Below, in pieces: positions 18,019 through 31,207 of a DNA stretch of 64,000 nucleotides. Position numbers and translations under genes: made by a program. Origin of the DNA: JBBQER01 sp052148155 (GTDB lineage: Bacteria; Actinomycetota; Acidimicrobiia; IMCC26256; PALSA-610); assembly GCA_052148155.1 (NCBI GenBank), contig JBKQIY010000163.1, positions 1 to 64,000 of the forward strand, in the 5' to 3' direction. Numbering within the stretch: position 1 is the stretch's first letter; each line of letters starts with the position of its first letter. The notes under the pieces were generated by a model. That model made no database searches. It worked only from the letters and a program-made list of their open reading frames with translations, and was not told where the DNA came from.

Positions 18019-19054
18019 TTCCCTGAATTTTCTTGACGCGGTCGCGGCGCTGCCGGAACAGCTCGCGGCGGCGCACGAAGCGGCCGCGATGGTTTCCGCG
18101 GACGAGCTGCCCCGGGCCGACTCGATCCGCAACATCGTGGTCCTCGGCATGGGCGGCTCCGGCATCGCAGGCGACGTCGTTTCGGCCGCGTTCAACGACG
18201 AGCTCCCCGTGCCGGTCAACGTGTTGAAGCAGATCCGCACACCCGCGTACGTCGGACCGAACACCCTCGCGTTCGCGGTGTCCTATTCCGGCGACACCGA
18301 AGAGACGATCTCGATGGCGCGCAGCGCGCTCGACAGCGGAGCGCAGCTCGTCGCAGTGTCCTGCGGCGGCGAGCTCGAAGCACTCGCCCGCGACGTCGGC
18401 GCGTTGCACATGCGCTGCCCGTCCGGTTTCTTGCCTCGCGCCGCGGTCGGCGCGTTGGTCGCACCGTTATGCACCGTGCTGTACCGGCTCGGGCTGGCGC
18501 CCGGCGCGCACGCCCTCATGATGCGCGCCCAACAGCAGCTGGCCCAGCGGCGCGACGCGTGCCATCCCGACATCGACGGGCCGGCCAACCCGGCACGTGA
18601 GCTTGCGCGCCGCATCGGCCGAACGATTCCGCTGATCTACGGCGGCGGCGCGATCGGCGCGGTGGCCGCCTACCGGTGGAAGTGCGACGTCAACGAGAAC
18701 GCGAAAGCGCCGGCGTTCTGGCATACCTACCCCGAGCTCGACCACAACGAGATCTGCGCGTGGGGCCAACACGGCGACGTCACCCGCCAGCTGATATCTC
18801 TGGTCGAGTTGCGTCACGGCTTCGAGCACCCGCGCTTGGGACTCCGGTTCGACGCCACCCGACAGATCATCGAAGAGTGCGTGCACCAGGTGCTCTCGCT
18901 CGTCGCCCAGGGTGAGGGTCGGCTCGCACAGATCCTCGACCTCATGTACGTCGGGGATTGGACGAGCTGCTATCTGGCGCTCCTAAACGATGTCGATCCC
19001 GGCCCGATCGACGCGATCTTCGAGCTGAAATCCAAGCTGGCAGCCACCTCGTAA
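18008..19054 (+). CDS. SIS-domain phosphoglucose/phosphomannose isomerase
   Basis: The 348-residue protein carries two SIS folds. Visible motifs are VVLGMGGSGIAGDVV (about 44-58), SYSGDTEETISM (about 94-105), the second-domain IYGGGAIGAVAAYRWKCDVNENAK (two parts), and WHTYPELDHNEICAW (about 238-252), which holds catalytic residues of the bifunctional phosphoglucose/phosphomannose isomerases. It should link fructose-6-phosphate to mannose-6-phosphate for the phosphomannomutase upstream. The start must be TTG 18008, which overlaps the Trm112-like gene by 11 bases and implies coupling. Confidence 0.92.
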   Translation: MPSDSLNFLDAVAALPEQLAAAHEAAAMVSADELPRADSIRNIVVLGMGGSGIAGDVVSAAFNDELPVPVNVLKQIRTPAYVGPNTLAFAVSYSGDTEETISMARSALDSGAQLVAVSCGGELEALARDVGALHMRCPSGFLPRAAVGALVAPLCTVLYRLGLAPGAHALMMRAQQQLAQRRDACHPDIDGPANPARELARRIGRTIPLIYGGGAIGAVAAYRWKCDVNENAKAPAFWHTYPELDHNEICAWGQHGDVTRQLISLVELRHGFEHPRLGLRFDATRQIIEECVHQVLSLVAQGEGRLAQILDLMYVGDWTSCYLALLNDVDPGPIDAIFELKSKLAATS

Positions 19055-20877
<1,823 letters not shown>

Positions 20878-20892
20878 TACCGGCGAACCGGC

Positions 20893-20925
20893 TGAGCTGA
20901 GCGGTCCGTCAGACCGCTCAGCTCA
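20893..20925 (+). terminator. Hairpin after ahcY
   Basis: TGAGCTGAGCGGTC and GACCGCTCAGCTCA form a perfect 14-bp stem around the five-base loop CGTCA. There is no U tract, as is common for actinobacterial terminators. It separates ahcY from the downstream SDR gene. Confidence 0.75.
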
Positions 20926-20957
20926 CGTCAGTTGCGTGAGTTGCGCGAGGCTAAGGG

Positions 20958-21800
20958 ATGCAGGAGTTCAAGGATCGGGTCGCGGTCGTCACCGGAGCCG
21001 CGAGCGGGATCGGTTTCGGACTCGCGTCGGCCTTCGCCGCCGAAGGGATGAAGGTCGTCCTCGCCGACATCGAGGCACCCGCGCTCGGTCGCGCGGTCGA
21101 AACGTTGCAGGCAACCGGAGCGCAAGTCTTCGGTGTTCGCACCGACGTGACCGCCGCCGCCGACGTGCAAGCCCTGGCCGACGCCGCAGTCGAGCGTTTC
21201 GGTGCCATCCATATCGCGTGCAACAACGCGGGTGTCGGCGGCGGGGGACTGTCCTGGGAGGCGCCGCTCGAGATGTGGGAATGGGTGCTCGGCGTCAACA
21301 TGTGGGGCGTCATCAACTGCGTACGCGCGTTTGTTCCGATCCTCATACGCCAATCCGAGGCGCACCTCGTGAACACCGCGTCCGTCGCCGGTCTGGTGGC
21401 GGGCCCGTTCATGGGGCCGTACAACGCGAGCAAATATGCGGTGGTCGCGATCTCGGAGACCCTTCACCACGAGATGACACTCATGTCGCCGCACGTGAAG
21501 GTTTCCGTCCTGTGCCCAGGATGGGTACGGACCCGCATTGCTGACAGTGCACGCAACCGTCCCGGCGCCCAGTCGGCGGACCCCAGCGCGACCTTCGGAT
21601 TCGCGCAGGCTCTGCAGTCGCTGATCGACAAGGGCATGTCTCCCGACGACGTCGCGGCCAAGGTGTTGGCTGCCATTCGGGCCGAGCGCTTCTGGATCCT
21701 GCCGCACGACGACACCGAGGAGTTCTGGACGACGTTCGTGAACGAGCGCGCGCAGACCCTCGTCAATCGGACCAACCCGACGATCCGTCTACCGACGTGA
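20958..21800 (+). CDS. SDR-family oxidoreductase
   Basis: The 280-residue classical short-chain dehydrogenase has the NAD(P) loop TGAASGIGFGLA (about 12-23), NNAGVGGGG (about 89-97), a Ser in NTASVAGLVAG and the YNASK catalytic pair (about 155-159). An Asp at the end of beta-2 (LADIEAP) favours NAD. It lies between ahcY and mtnA and overlaps mtnA by GTGA, so it is co-transcribed with mtnA, but I cannot name its substrate. Related proteins act on steroids, alcohols or acyl intermediates. Confidence 0.88.
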   Translation: MQEFKDRVAVVTGAASGIGFGLASAFAAEGMKVVLADIEAPALGRAVETLQATGAQVFGVRTDVTAAADVQALADAAVERFGAIHIACNNAGVGGGGLSWEAPLEMWEWVLGVNMWGVINCVRAFVPILIRQSEAHLVNTASVAGLVAGPFMGPYNASKYAVVAISETLHHEMTLMSPHVKVSVLCPGWVRTRIADSARNRPGAQSADPSATFGFAQALQSLIDKGMSPDDVAAKVLAAIRAERFWILPHDDTEEFWTTFVNERAQTLVNRTNPTIRLPT

Positions 21801-22858
21801 CGTCCGCCCGCGTCGGAGCCGAGGCGCGGCGGGGCGCGCTGGCAACGATCCAATGGCGCGACGGGCGGGTTCGGCTCCTCGACCAGCGCGCATTGCCCGG
21901 CCACATTCGATACCTCGACTGCACGACGGTCGACGATCTCGTGGATGCGATCCGTTCGCTCGCGGTTCGCGGCGCGCCCGCGCTCGGCGCCGCCGGTGCG
22001 TACGGTGTTGCGCTTGCCGCGCACACTCTGCGTACACGGCGCCAGGTGCGGGCGGCCGCCGATCGGTTGGTCGGATCTCGACCGACGGCGGTGAACCTGG
22101 CGAGCGGCGTTGCCTATGCGCTCTCGGCCTACGAGACCGGCGACGCGGCGTCGGCACTTGACGCGGCCGAACAACTCGCACGCGATGACATTGCCCGCAA
22201 TCGAGCGATCGGTGCGCACGGTGCGCCGCTCCTGGCGGCCGGTGCCAGAGTGCTCACGCACTGCAATACCGGTGCGCTCGCATGCGTCGGCTACGGAACC
22301 GCCCTCGGCGTGATCCGTACCGCCGCAGAACGCGGACGGGATCCGCGGGTGTGGGTCGATGAGACGCGCCCGTTGCTGCAGGGTGCGCGACTGACGATGT
22401 TCGAACTCGAAAGGCTCGGAATCGACGCCACGCTGATCGTCGACAGCGCAGCCGCGTCGCTGATGGCAGCCGACGAGGTCGACCTCGTGATCCTCGGTGC
22501 CGACCGTATCGCCGCGAACGGCGACGTCGCGAACAAGGTTGGTACCTACGCGCTGGCTGTCCTCGCACGCCATCATGGGATTCCGTTCTACGTCGCGGCG
22601 CCGACATCGACCATCGACCTCGCCACTGCCGACGGCGACGCGATCTGCATCGAGGAACGCGATCCCGACGAGGTCCGCACCGTCGCGGGCCGCGTCATCG
22701 CGCCCGCCGGCTGCGCGGTTCGCAACCCGGCCTTCGACGTGACACCGGCCCTTCTGGTGACCGCGATCGTGACCGAGGTGGGCGTCGCCCGCCGCCCCTA
22801 CGCCCGCTCCTTGCCGTCTCACGTGCGCCGCGCTTCGTCTCCTTCAGCGCCGACTTAG
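21797..22858 (+). CDS. mtnA: Methylthioribose-1-phosphate isomerase
   Basis: This 353-residue member of the eIF2B-alpha/MtnA family converts 5-methylthioribose-1-phosphate to methylthioribulose-1-phosphate in methionine salvage. Motifs are RSLAVRGAPALGAAGAYG (about 55-72), CNTGALACVGYGTA with the catalytic Cys (about 155), VWVDETRPLLQGARLT and ILGADRIAANGDVANKVGTY with the catalytic Asp (about 235). The GTGA overlap with the SDR fixes the start at GTG 21797. With ahcY upstream, the segment recycles products of S-adenosylmethionine use. Confidence 0.94.
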   Translation: MTSARVGAEARRGALATIQWRDGRVRLLDQRALPGHIRYLDCTTVDDLVDAIRSLAVRGAPALGAAGAYGVALAAHTLRTRRQVRAAADRLVGSRPTAVNLASGVAYALSAYETGDAASALDAAEQLARDDIARNRAIGAHGAPLLAAGARVLTHCNTGALACVGYGTALGVIRTAAERGRDPRVWVDETRPLLQGARLTMFELERLGIDATLIVDSAAASLMAADEVDLVILGADRIAANGDVANKVGTYALAVLARHHGIPFYVAAPTSTIDLATADGDAICIEERDPDEVRTVAGRVIAPAGCAVRNPAFDVTPALLVTAIVTEVGVARRPYARSLPSHVRRASSPSAPT

Positions 22859-22932
22859 CCCCGGCCCGGACAGGGCACGCGGGCAGGTCCGGCATTCGGA
22901 ATCCAGCCCGCGCCGCGCCCGACCCCGGACCG

Positions 22933-23400
22933 GTGACGAACACCGCAGCGAAACGGCGACGCCGGTCCCGACACGGCGTCGACGCATGCGCCGCGGCCGG
23001 GTCGTCGGTCTGCGATGGGCGAGGCGCGCCGAGCGGGCGCGTCCGTCGCGTCGCGTCCGAGCTGGTCGCGAGAACGACCACACCGCATCGCGGGTCCGGC
23101 GCGCGACTCGCGCGGTGTTGCGCAACAGGCCGCACGACATCGATGTGTCGTAGGGCTCCGGCGAACCCGCGCACGTGTCGTGCGCGCCGCGACCGCGGCG
23201 TCACCGAGCGTCGCGCGGGACCGAACCGGTACACCAACCATGGGGTCAGGGAACACACGATGCTCGTCGTCGACTGATGTCGTCAACATTGTGATTGCCG
23301 GCGCGACCCTGGCTGCGACACGCATGCTGCGGTGCACTCGAGCGCCTTGGCGCCACGGCGGCGTGTACGCCGCGTCCCGACCGATCGCGCCCGGGACGCT
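22933..23400 (+). pseudogene. Decayed comF-like phosphoribosyltransferase gene
   Basis: No intact gene spans 22859-23438, but relics of ComF can be read. From GTG 22933 the frame gives VTNTAAKRRRRSRHGVD, like the VTWVPxxxxRRRxRGFD block, then SELVAR, a CRRAPANPRTCRARRDR stretch like RRxPxxPQTGRSRADR, and HTMLVVD ending in a stop at 23275. One base off, the next frame continues DVVNIVIAGATLAATRMLR and GVYAASR, matching the phosphoribosyltransferase loop VVDDVVTTGATLAAA and the following strand. The frameshift, the insertion in the PRPP loop and the missing N-terminal zinc fingers show decay. Mycobacterial genomes have comF in this position, directly before hpf and secA. Confidence 0.55.
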
Positions 23401-23403
23401 GCC

Positions 23404-23409
23404 TATACT
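23404..23409 (+). promoter_or_regulatory. -10 element of hpf
   Basis: TATACT, a near-ideal -10 hexamer, lies about 30 bases before GTG 23439 at the far end of the comF relic. No good -35 is visible. It would give a leader of about 22 bases. Confidence 0.5.
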
Positions 23410-23438
23410 CGCACCACCGCAGCCGACAATCTCCGGGG

Positions 23439-24020
23439 GTGACGGTGGACATCGTCGTGGTCGGCAAGCCCAGCGAAGTGGATGCCAACTTGCGGGCGTT
23501 CACGATCGACAAGGTCGAGCGTGTCAACAAATTCGCCAACGACGTCCGCCGGATCGAAGTCGACTACGAGCATCATCCGACTCGCCGTTCGGAGGATTCG
23601 CACACGTGCGAGATCCTCGTGCACGTGAGTCAACATCTCGTGAAAGGCACCGCCGCGGCAACGGAGTACGGGATCGCGCTCGACCGGACCCTCGACAAAG
23701 TCGAACAACAGATGCGCCGGTTGCACGAACGTCGAGTCGGACGCCGCAACGGCGCGCGATCTCGAGGGGTGCGCGACGCGGCCGGTGCCGTCGCGGACGC
23801 GGCCATCTCCGACGGCGACGGCGACGGCGACGGCGAGCCGGGCCTGGTCGTGAAAACGAAACAGTTCAACGTGAAGCCGATGGACGTCGAGGAGGCCGCA
23901 CTCCAAATGGATCTGCTCGGCCACGACTTCTTCTTGTTCTCCAACGCCGATTCCGGTCGTGCCGCCGTCATCTATCGCCGCCGCGACGGTCAACTCGGCC
24001 TCATCGAGGCGACGGGCTAA
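23439..24020 (+). CDS. hpf: Ribosome hibernation promoting factor, long form
   Basis: The 193-residue protein has the S30AE domain at about 1-110 (VDIVVVGKPSEVDANLRAF, a HTCEILVHVSQHL strand, DKVEQQMRRL helix), a Asp/Gly-rich linker, and the C-terminal dimerisation domain (VVKTKQFNVKPMDVEEAALQ, HDFFLFSN, YRRRDGQLGLIEA). Long-form HPF pairs two 70S ribosomes into inactive 100S particles in stationary phase. GTG 23439 is used; GTG 23445 is nearly equivalent, and the upstream extension belongs to the comF relic. Confidence 0.93.
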   Translation: MTVDIVVVGKPSEVDANLRAFTIDKVERVNKFANDVRRIEVDYEHHPTRRSEDSHTCEILVHVSQHLVKGTAAATEYGIALDRTLDKVEQQMRRLHERRVGRRNGARSRGVRDAAGAVADAAISDGDGDGDGEPGLVVKTKQFNVKPMDVEEAALQMDLLGHDFFLFSNADSGRAAVIYRRRDGQLGLIEATG

Positions 24021-24026
24021 CACAGC

Positions 24027-24704
24027 TTGCCCGCGGCTCCTGTCGACCCCCCGATCCGGGTGCTGCTCGCCGACCCGCACGCGCTGTTTCGACGCGGTGT
24101 ACGACTCGTGCTCGAGGACGAGGCCGACATCGAGGTGGTCGCAGAGGCCGGCGACGGTCTCGACGCAGTCGAGCGCATCGTCGAACTGATTCCCGACCTC
24201 GTCCTGATGGACGTCGTCATGCCGGGCGTGTCGGGCATCGAAGCCACTCGGCGGGTACGCGCGCTCGTCCCGAACGTGAAGGTGGCGATCCTCACCGTGT
24301 CCGAAAAGGACGAGGATCTGTTCTCGGCCGTGCGGGCCGGCGCTACCGGCTACCTGCTCAAGGAGGTTTCGATCGAGGAGTTGCCCGAGGCCGTACGCGC
24401 GGTCGCGAGGGGCCACAGTTTGATCTCCCCGACGATGGCGTCGCGGCTGCTGACCGAGTTCAACGCACTGTCTCGACGCGTTGAGGAGGAACACGGCACC
24501 GTCCCGCGGCTCAGCGATCGCGAGCTCGAGGTGCTCCGGCTCGTGGCGCGTGGCTTGTCAAATCGGGACATCGCGACCGAGCTCGTGATCGCCGAGAACA
24601 CCGTCAAGAACCACGTGCGCAACATTCTCGAGAAGCTGCAACTGCGGAGCCGGATGGAGGCGGCGATGTACGCCGTGCGCGAGAAGCTCGTGGACGCAAC
24701 CTGA
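24027..24704 (+). CDS. LuxR/NarL-family response regulator
   Basis: The 225-residue regulator has a receiver domain (about 9-128) with the acidic pocket at LLADPH, phospho-acceptor Asp in [10 protein letters not shown] (about 61) and Lys in GYLLKEVS (about 112), and a C-terminal helix-turn-helix ([36 protein letters not shown]). The likely start is TTG 24027, six bases after the hpf stop. No histidine kinase lies beside it. Its place between hpf and secA suggests co-transcription with hpf. Confidence 0.92.
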   Translation: MPAAPVDPPIRVLLADPHALFRRGVRLVLEDEADIEVVAEAGDGLDAVERIVELIPDLVLMDVVMPGVSGIEATRRVRALVPNVKVAILTVSEKDEDLFSAVRAGATGYLLKEVSIEELPEAVRAVARGHSLISPTMASRLLTEFNALSRRVEEEHGTVPRLSDRELEVLRLVARGLSNRDIATELVIAENTVKNHVRNILEKLQLRSRMEAAMYAVREKLVDAT

Positions 24705-24721
24705 TCCGAGACCGGCGCCGG

Positions 24722-24727
24722 TAGACT
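24722..24727 (+). promoter_or_regulatory. -10 element of secA
   Basis: TAGACT ends ten bases before the secA ATG at 24738. No Shine-Dalgarno sequence is visible, so translation may start on a leaderless or nearly leaderless message. Confidence 0.45.
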
Positions 24728-24737
24728 CGCCGATCGC

Positions 24738-27533
<2,796 letters not shown>

Positions 27534-28646
27534 ATGCGCGACTTCAGCGACGACCTGGCTGAGGTATCGCGTCGCGTGCGCGAGGCGCACCGCTACCTCG
27601 GTATCGACCAAGCCCGGCAACGTCTCGCCGCGCTCGAAACCGCGGCGTCGGCACCGGACCTGTGGGACGATCCCGACCGTGCCCGCAAGGTGAGCGGCGA
27701 ACTTTCCGTCGTCCGTGACGACGTCGAACTGGTCGACGAGCTCGAACGCCAGGTCTCCGACGCGCAAACGCTGTTCGATCTCGGACGCGAAGAAGACGAC
27801 GATTCAGTCGAGTCCGAGATCGCAGGCGAGATCGACGGTCTTCGCCGCACGCTCGACCGATTGGAGCTCCGCGCGCTTTTCAGCGGCGAGCACGACGAAC
27901 GCGACGCGATATGCGAGGTCCATTCGGGCGCGGGCGGCACCGACGCACAGGATTGGGCGGCGATGGTATTACGCATGTTCACGCGCTGGGCACAGGCGAA
28001 GGACTTCACGGTCGAGATCGACGAGACCCAAGAAGGACAAGAAGCGGGCATCACTTCCGCGACATTTATCATCAAGGGCCGCTACGCGTACGGCATGCTC
28101 GCCGGTGAGCGAGGAGTGCACCGACTGATCCGCATCTCGCCGTTCGACGCCAATGCCCGCCGCCAGACCGCGTTCGCCTCCTTCGACTGCGTGCCCGCCC
28201 TCGAAGCCGCCGAGGAGCCCGACATCGATCCGACCGACCTCAGGATCGACACGTTCCGGTCGTCGGGCGCTGGTGGTCAGCACGTCAACGTCACCGATTC
28301 CGCGGTCCGCATCACGCACCTCCCGACCGGGATTGTCGTGTCGTGCCAGAACGAACGGTCGCAAACACAGAACAAGGCCAAGGCGATGCAGATCCTCGCC
28401 GCGCGCCTCGCCGAACGTGCCCGCGAGGAGCACCGCAAAGAGCTCGACGCCCTCTCGGGCGACAAGCGCGACGTCGCGTTCGGCAACCAAATCCGCACGT
28501 ACACGCTCGCTCCGTACCAGCTCGTCAAGGACGAGCGGACGCGAGCCGAAACCGGCAATGTCCAGGCGGTCATCGACGGGGACCTCGACCAGTTCATCGA
28601 GGCCTACCTGCAGTGGCGCCGCAGCGGCGAAGGGCCGCCAGGCTAG
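27534..28646 (+). CDS. prfB: Peptide chain release factor 2
   Basis: The 370-residue factor reads UGA and UAA stops. It shows the RF2 recognition motif in [15 protein letters not shown] (SPF at about 200-202) and the peptidyl-tRNA hydrolysis loop [17 protein letters not shown] (GGQ at about 246-248). The frame is continuous from ATG 27534, so the autoregulatory internal UGA frameshift of E. coli prfB is absent. The start codon follows the secA stop without a single spacer base, so the two are translationally coupled. Confidence 0.97.
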   Translation: MRDFSDDLAEVSRRVREAHRYLGIDQARQRLAALETAASAPDLWDDPDRARKVSGELSVVRDDVELVDELERQVSDAQTLFDLGREEDDDSVESEIAGEIDGLRRTLDRLELRALFSGEHDERDAICEVHSGAGGTDAQDWAAMVLRMFTRWAQAKDFTVEIDETQEGQEAGITSATFIIKGRYAYGMLAGERGVHRLIRISPFDANARRQTAFASFDCVPALEAAEEPDIDPTDLRIDTFRSSGAGGQHVNVTDSAVRITHLPTGIVVSCQNERSQTQNKAKAMQILAARLAERAREEHRKELDALSGDKRDVAFGNQIRTYTLAPYQLVKDERTRAETGNVQAVIDGDLDQFIEAYLQWRRSGEGPPG

Positions 28647-28651
28647 GATCA

Positions 28652-28670
28652 CGCCCCGACTCCTGGGGCG
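28652..28670 (+). terminator. Hairpin after prfB
   Basis: CGCCCC and GGGGCG form a six-bp stem with a seven-base loop just after the prfB stop and before the ftsE -10 element. There is no U tract. Confidence 0.5.
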
Positions 28671-28683
28671 CAGTCCCACCTGG

Positions 28684-28689
28684 TAGCGT
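28684..28689 (+). promoter_or_regulatory. -10 element of ftsEX
   Basis: TAGCGT lies 13 bases before ATG 28703, after the prfB hairpin. No ribosome site is evident before the ATG. Confidence 0.4.
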
Positions 28690-28702
28690 CTTCGGGCCTC
28701 TC

Positions 28703-29389
28703 ATGATTCGATTCGAGAACGTCAGCAAGATCTACAAGGGTGATGTCGTCGCCCTTCGTGAGATCACCCTCGACATTGCCAAGGGTGAGTTCGTGTTCCT
28801 CGTCGGGCCGTCCGGCTCGGGGAAGTCGACGCTGCTCAGACTCTTGCTGCGCGACGAGGTCGCAAGCGACGGTCGTGTGCTCGTCGCGGGACGTGACATC
28901 GGACGCCTCGGAGCGTGGAAGGTTCCACAGCTCCGCCGGAACATCGGCTGTGTCTTCCAGGACTACAAGCTGCTCACCAACAAGACCGTGTACGAGAACG
29001 TGGCGTTCGCGCTCGAAGTGATCGGACGTCCGAAACACATCATCCGGGCTCAGGTGCCGCAGATCCTCGACCTGGTCGGGCTGTCCAAGAAGTCCGAGAA
29101 CTTCCCGACGGAGCTCTCGGGCGGCGAGCAGCAGCGCGTCTCGATCGCACGCGCGTTCGTGAACCGTCCGTTGATCCTTCTCGCCGACGAACCGACCGGC
29201 AACCTCGACCCGGCCACGACAGTCGGCATCATGCGTCTGCTCGATCGCATCAACCGTACGGGGACCACTGTGGTCATGGCCACGCACGATCAGCGGATCG
29301 TCGACGCCATGCGCCGTCGGGTGATGGAACTTGATCACGGGTCGCTCGTGCGAGACCAGGTACGCGGCGTGTACGGCGTCGGTTCCTGA
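28703..29389 (+). CDS. ftsE: Cell division ATP-binding protein FtsE
   Basis: This 228-residue ABC ATPase has Walker [10 protein letters not shown] (about 36-44), the Q-loop CVFQDYKLL, signature [14 protein letters not shown], Walker B LILLADEP and H-loop ATHDQ. The Asp after the Q-loop and the short length are typical of FtsE. With FtsX it controls peptidoglycan hydrolases during division. I chose ATG 28703 because the ATPase core begins immediately ([13 protein letters not shown]); longer frames overlap prfB. Confidence 0.96.
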   Translation: MIRFENVSKIYKGDVVALREITLDIAKGEFVFLVGPSGSGKSTLLRLLLRDEVASDGRVLVAGRDIGRLGAWKVPQLRRNIGCVFQDYKLLTNKTVYENVAFALEVIGRPKHIIRAQVPQILDLVGLSKKSENFPTELSGGEQQRVSIARAFVNRPLILLADEPTGNLDPATTVGIMRLLDRINRTGTTVVMATHDQRIVDAMRRRVMELDHGSLVRDQVRGVYGVGS

Positions 29390-29419
29390 ACCGACAGAAA
29401 CTCTCGGAGGGGGACGATT

Positions 29420-30301
29420 GTGTCGCGACTTGCCTACTTTACGCGGGAGACACTGATCTCCCTGCGGCGCAACTTACTCATGACGTTCGCCGGTGTGATG
29501 ACCGTCGCCGTCTCGCTCTTCTTGTTCGGCGGGATCCTGCTCGTCTCCCGCACCGTCGACCACGGGACCAACAAATGGAAGCACGGCGTCGAACTTGAGA
29601 TCTTCATGCAGGTGAAGGCGACCACCGCGCAGATCAATGCCGTCAACGCTCAGCTGAAATCAGATCCGAACGTCAAGAGCTTTCATTTCCTGACCCAGCA
29701 GGACGCCAAAAAAGAGTTCGACCAGCTGTTCGCAGACCAGCCAGTCCTCGTCGAGAACGAGCCCGCGTCGGGCCTGCCGACGTCGTTCCGGGTTGTGCCG
29801 ATCAAGCCGCAGCTGACCAGCGTGATCGCCAACGAATTCCAGAACGTTCCCGGCGTCGACGCAATCAACACGCCGGCGAAGGAAGTCAAGACACTGCTCA
29901 ACGTGACCAAATGGATTCGGTGGGCCTTCTTCGTCTTGGCCGGTGTGCTCCTCGCATCGTCACTGTTCCTGATCGTGAACACGATTCGGCTCGCAACGTT
30001 CGCGCGCCGACGGGAGATCGAAGTCATGAAACTGGTCGGAGCGTCGAACTTCTTTGTTCGCGTGCCGTTCATGGCCGAAGGCTTCGTGCAGGGCGCGATC
30101 GGCGCTGGTTTCGCGGTCGGTCTGGTGTACTTCCTGAAATGGATCATCACGAAACTGCTGAAGAACCAGCACAACCTGCTCCAGCCGTTCTACGCCAGCT
30201 CACACGACGTGTTCGTGATCGGCGCACTCGTCCTCGCGATCGGCGCCGTCATCGGCGTGATGGGCTCGATGATCGGACTCCGCCGGTTCCTCGAGGCGTA
30301 A
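29420..30301 (+). CDS. ftsX: Cell division protein FtsX
   Basis: The 293-residue membrane protein has TM1 near 20-40, an extracellular domain to about 165 that contacts hydrolase-activating proteins, and three further helices at about 172-195, 220-240 and 265-285. SLRRNLLMTFAGVMTVAVSL is typical of FtsX. A strong GGAGGGGGA site precedes GTG 29420. It abuts the convergent LLM gene with no spacer. In mycobacteria smpB follows ftsX; here it does not. Confidence 0.95.
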   Translation: MSRLAYFTRETLISLRRNLLMTFAGVMTVAVSLFLFGGILLVSRTVDHGTNKWKHGVELEIFMQVKATTAQINAVNAQLKSDPNVKSFHFLTQQDAKKEFDQLFADQPVLVENEPASGLPTSFRVVPIKPQLTSVIANEFQNVPGVDAINTPAKEVKTLLNVTKWIRWAFFVLAGVLLASSLFLIVNTIRLATFARRREIEVMKLVGASNFFVRVPFMAEGFVQGAIGAGFAVGLVYFLKWIITKLLKNQHNLLQPFYASSHDVFVIGALVLAIGAVIGVMGSMIGLRRFLEA

Positions 30302-31192
30302 TCACCGCTGAACGGGCAGGATCTCGTGCGCTCCTCGGCCGAGCTCGTCGTCCCAATCCTCGGGTTCGGTGAACGGAACGAGCACCAGTTTCGAGAAGCC
30401 GACCTCGACGTAACGCTCACACAGTTCGCGCAACCGCGGCCATCCGCGGGCGACGAGGTCGTTCGGGTCGACGCCCGGATTGCGTGAGGCCAAAAGCTCG
30501 ACGAGGCGCTCGGGAAGCTTGTCGTGCGCGTAGAAGACCATCGCGCCGAAATGGTCGTCGTCGATTGTCCGGCCCGCCGCGGACGCCGCCTCTTCGATCG
30601 CCCCGCGCGACGTCTTGCAGTCTTCGGGTGTGGCGAACGACGCGAGCCAGCCGTCGGCGAGCCGCCCGACCCGACGGAGCTCCGACGGCGCCTTCCCGCC
30701 GAGCCAGACATCGAGGGGCCGTCCGGGGTGCGGCAACACGCTCATTCCTTCGTAACGGAAGTGCGTTCCGTCGTGGTCGACGCTGTCCTCCGACCACAGC
30801 CGACGGATCAGCGGGAGTGCCTCATCGAAGATCGCGGCCCGGTCGCCGCGTGCGACACCGAACGCCTGCTGCTCGAGCGGGTGTGCGATCCCCAGCCCGA
30901 AGGCGGGAAGTGCACGTCCGGCGGAAAGCACATCGAGCGTCGCCCATTCCTTGGCGAGCAGTGCAGGGCTGCGCCCGGGCAACACCTGCACACTCGTTCC
31001 GAGTTTGATCCGGCTCGTACGGGCGGCTGCGAACGTGAGGCCGAGCATGGGGTCCGGGGCAGGGCCGCTGATGCGTTCCGAAAGCCACAACGAGTCGAAC
31101 CCGTGACGCTCGATCGCCGCCGCGACCGAGCCCAGCCGTTCGCCGTCCAGCGACCGCAGGTTCCCGAGGCCGTAGCCAACACGTACCTTCAC
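30302..31192 (-). CDS. LLM-class flavin or F420-dependent oxidoreductase
   Basis: The 296-residue protein has the luciferase-like TIM barrel: VGYGLGNLRS at strand 1, DSLWLSERISG at about 33-43, RIKLGTSVQVLPGRSPALLAKEWATLD at about 60-86 (in two overlapping segments), and GRALPAFGLG. Many actinobacterial members use coenzyme F420, which this genome should make, but FMN use cannot be excluded. Its GTG lies 15 bases after the acyl-CoA dehydrogenase gene, so it is the third gene of a VOC-ACAD-LLM operon. It converges with ftsX. Confidence 0.87.
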   Translation of the reverse strand: MKVRVGYGLGNLRSLDGERLGSVAAAIERHGFDSLWLSERISGPAPDPMLGLTFAAARTSRIKLGTSVQVLPGRSPALLAKEWATLDVLSAGRALPAFGLGIAHPLEQQAFGVARGDRAAIFDEALPLIRRLWSEDSVDHDGTHFRYEGMSVLPHPGRPLDVWLGGKAPSELRRVGRLADGWLASFATPEDCKTSRGAIEEAASAAGRTIDDDHFGAMVFYAHDKLPERLVELLASRNPGVDPNDLVARGWPRLRELCERYVEVGFSKLVLVPFTEPEDWDDELGRGAHEILPVQR

Positions 31193-31207
31193 CGCCCGAC
31201 GCTCACA

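Noticed and set aside
27534..27640. Programmed +1 frameshift in prfB
   Set aside because: The RF2 frame is continuous from its ATG with no in-frame UGA or slippery CUUUGA site.
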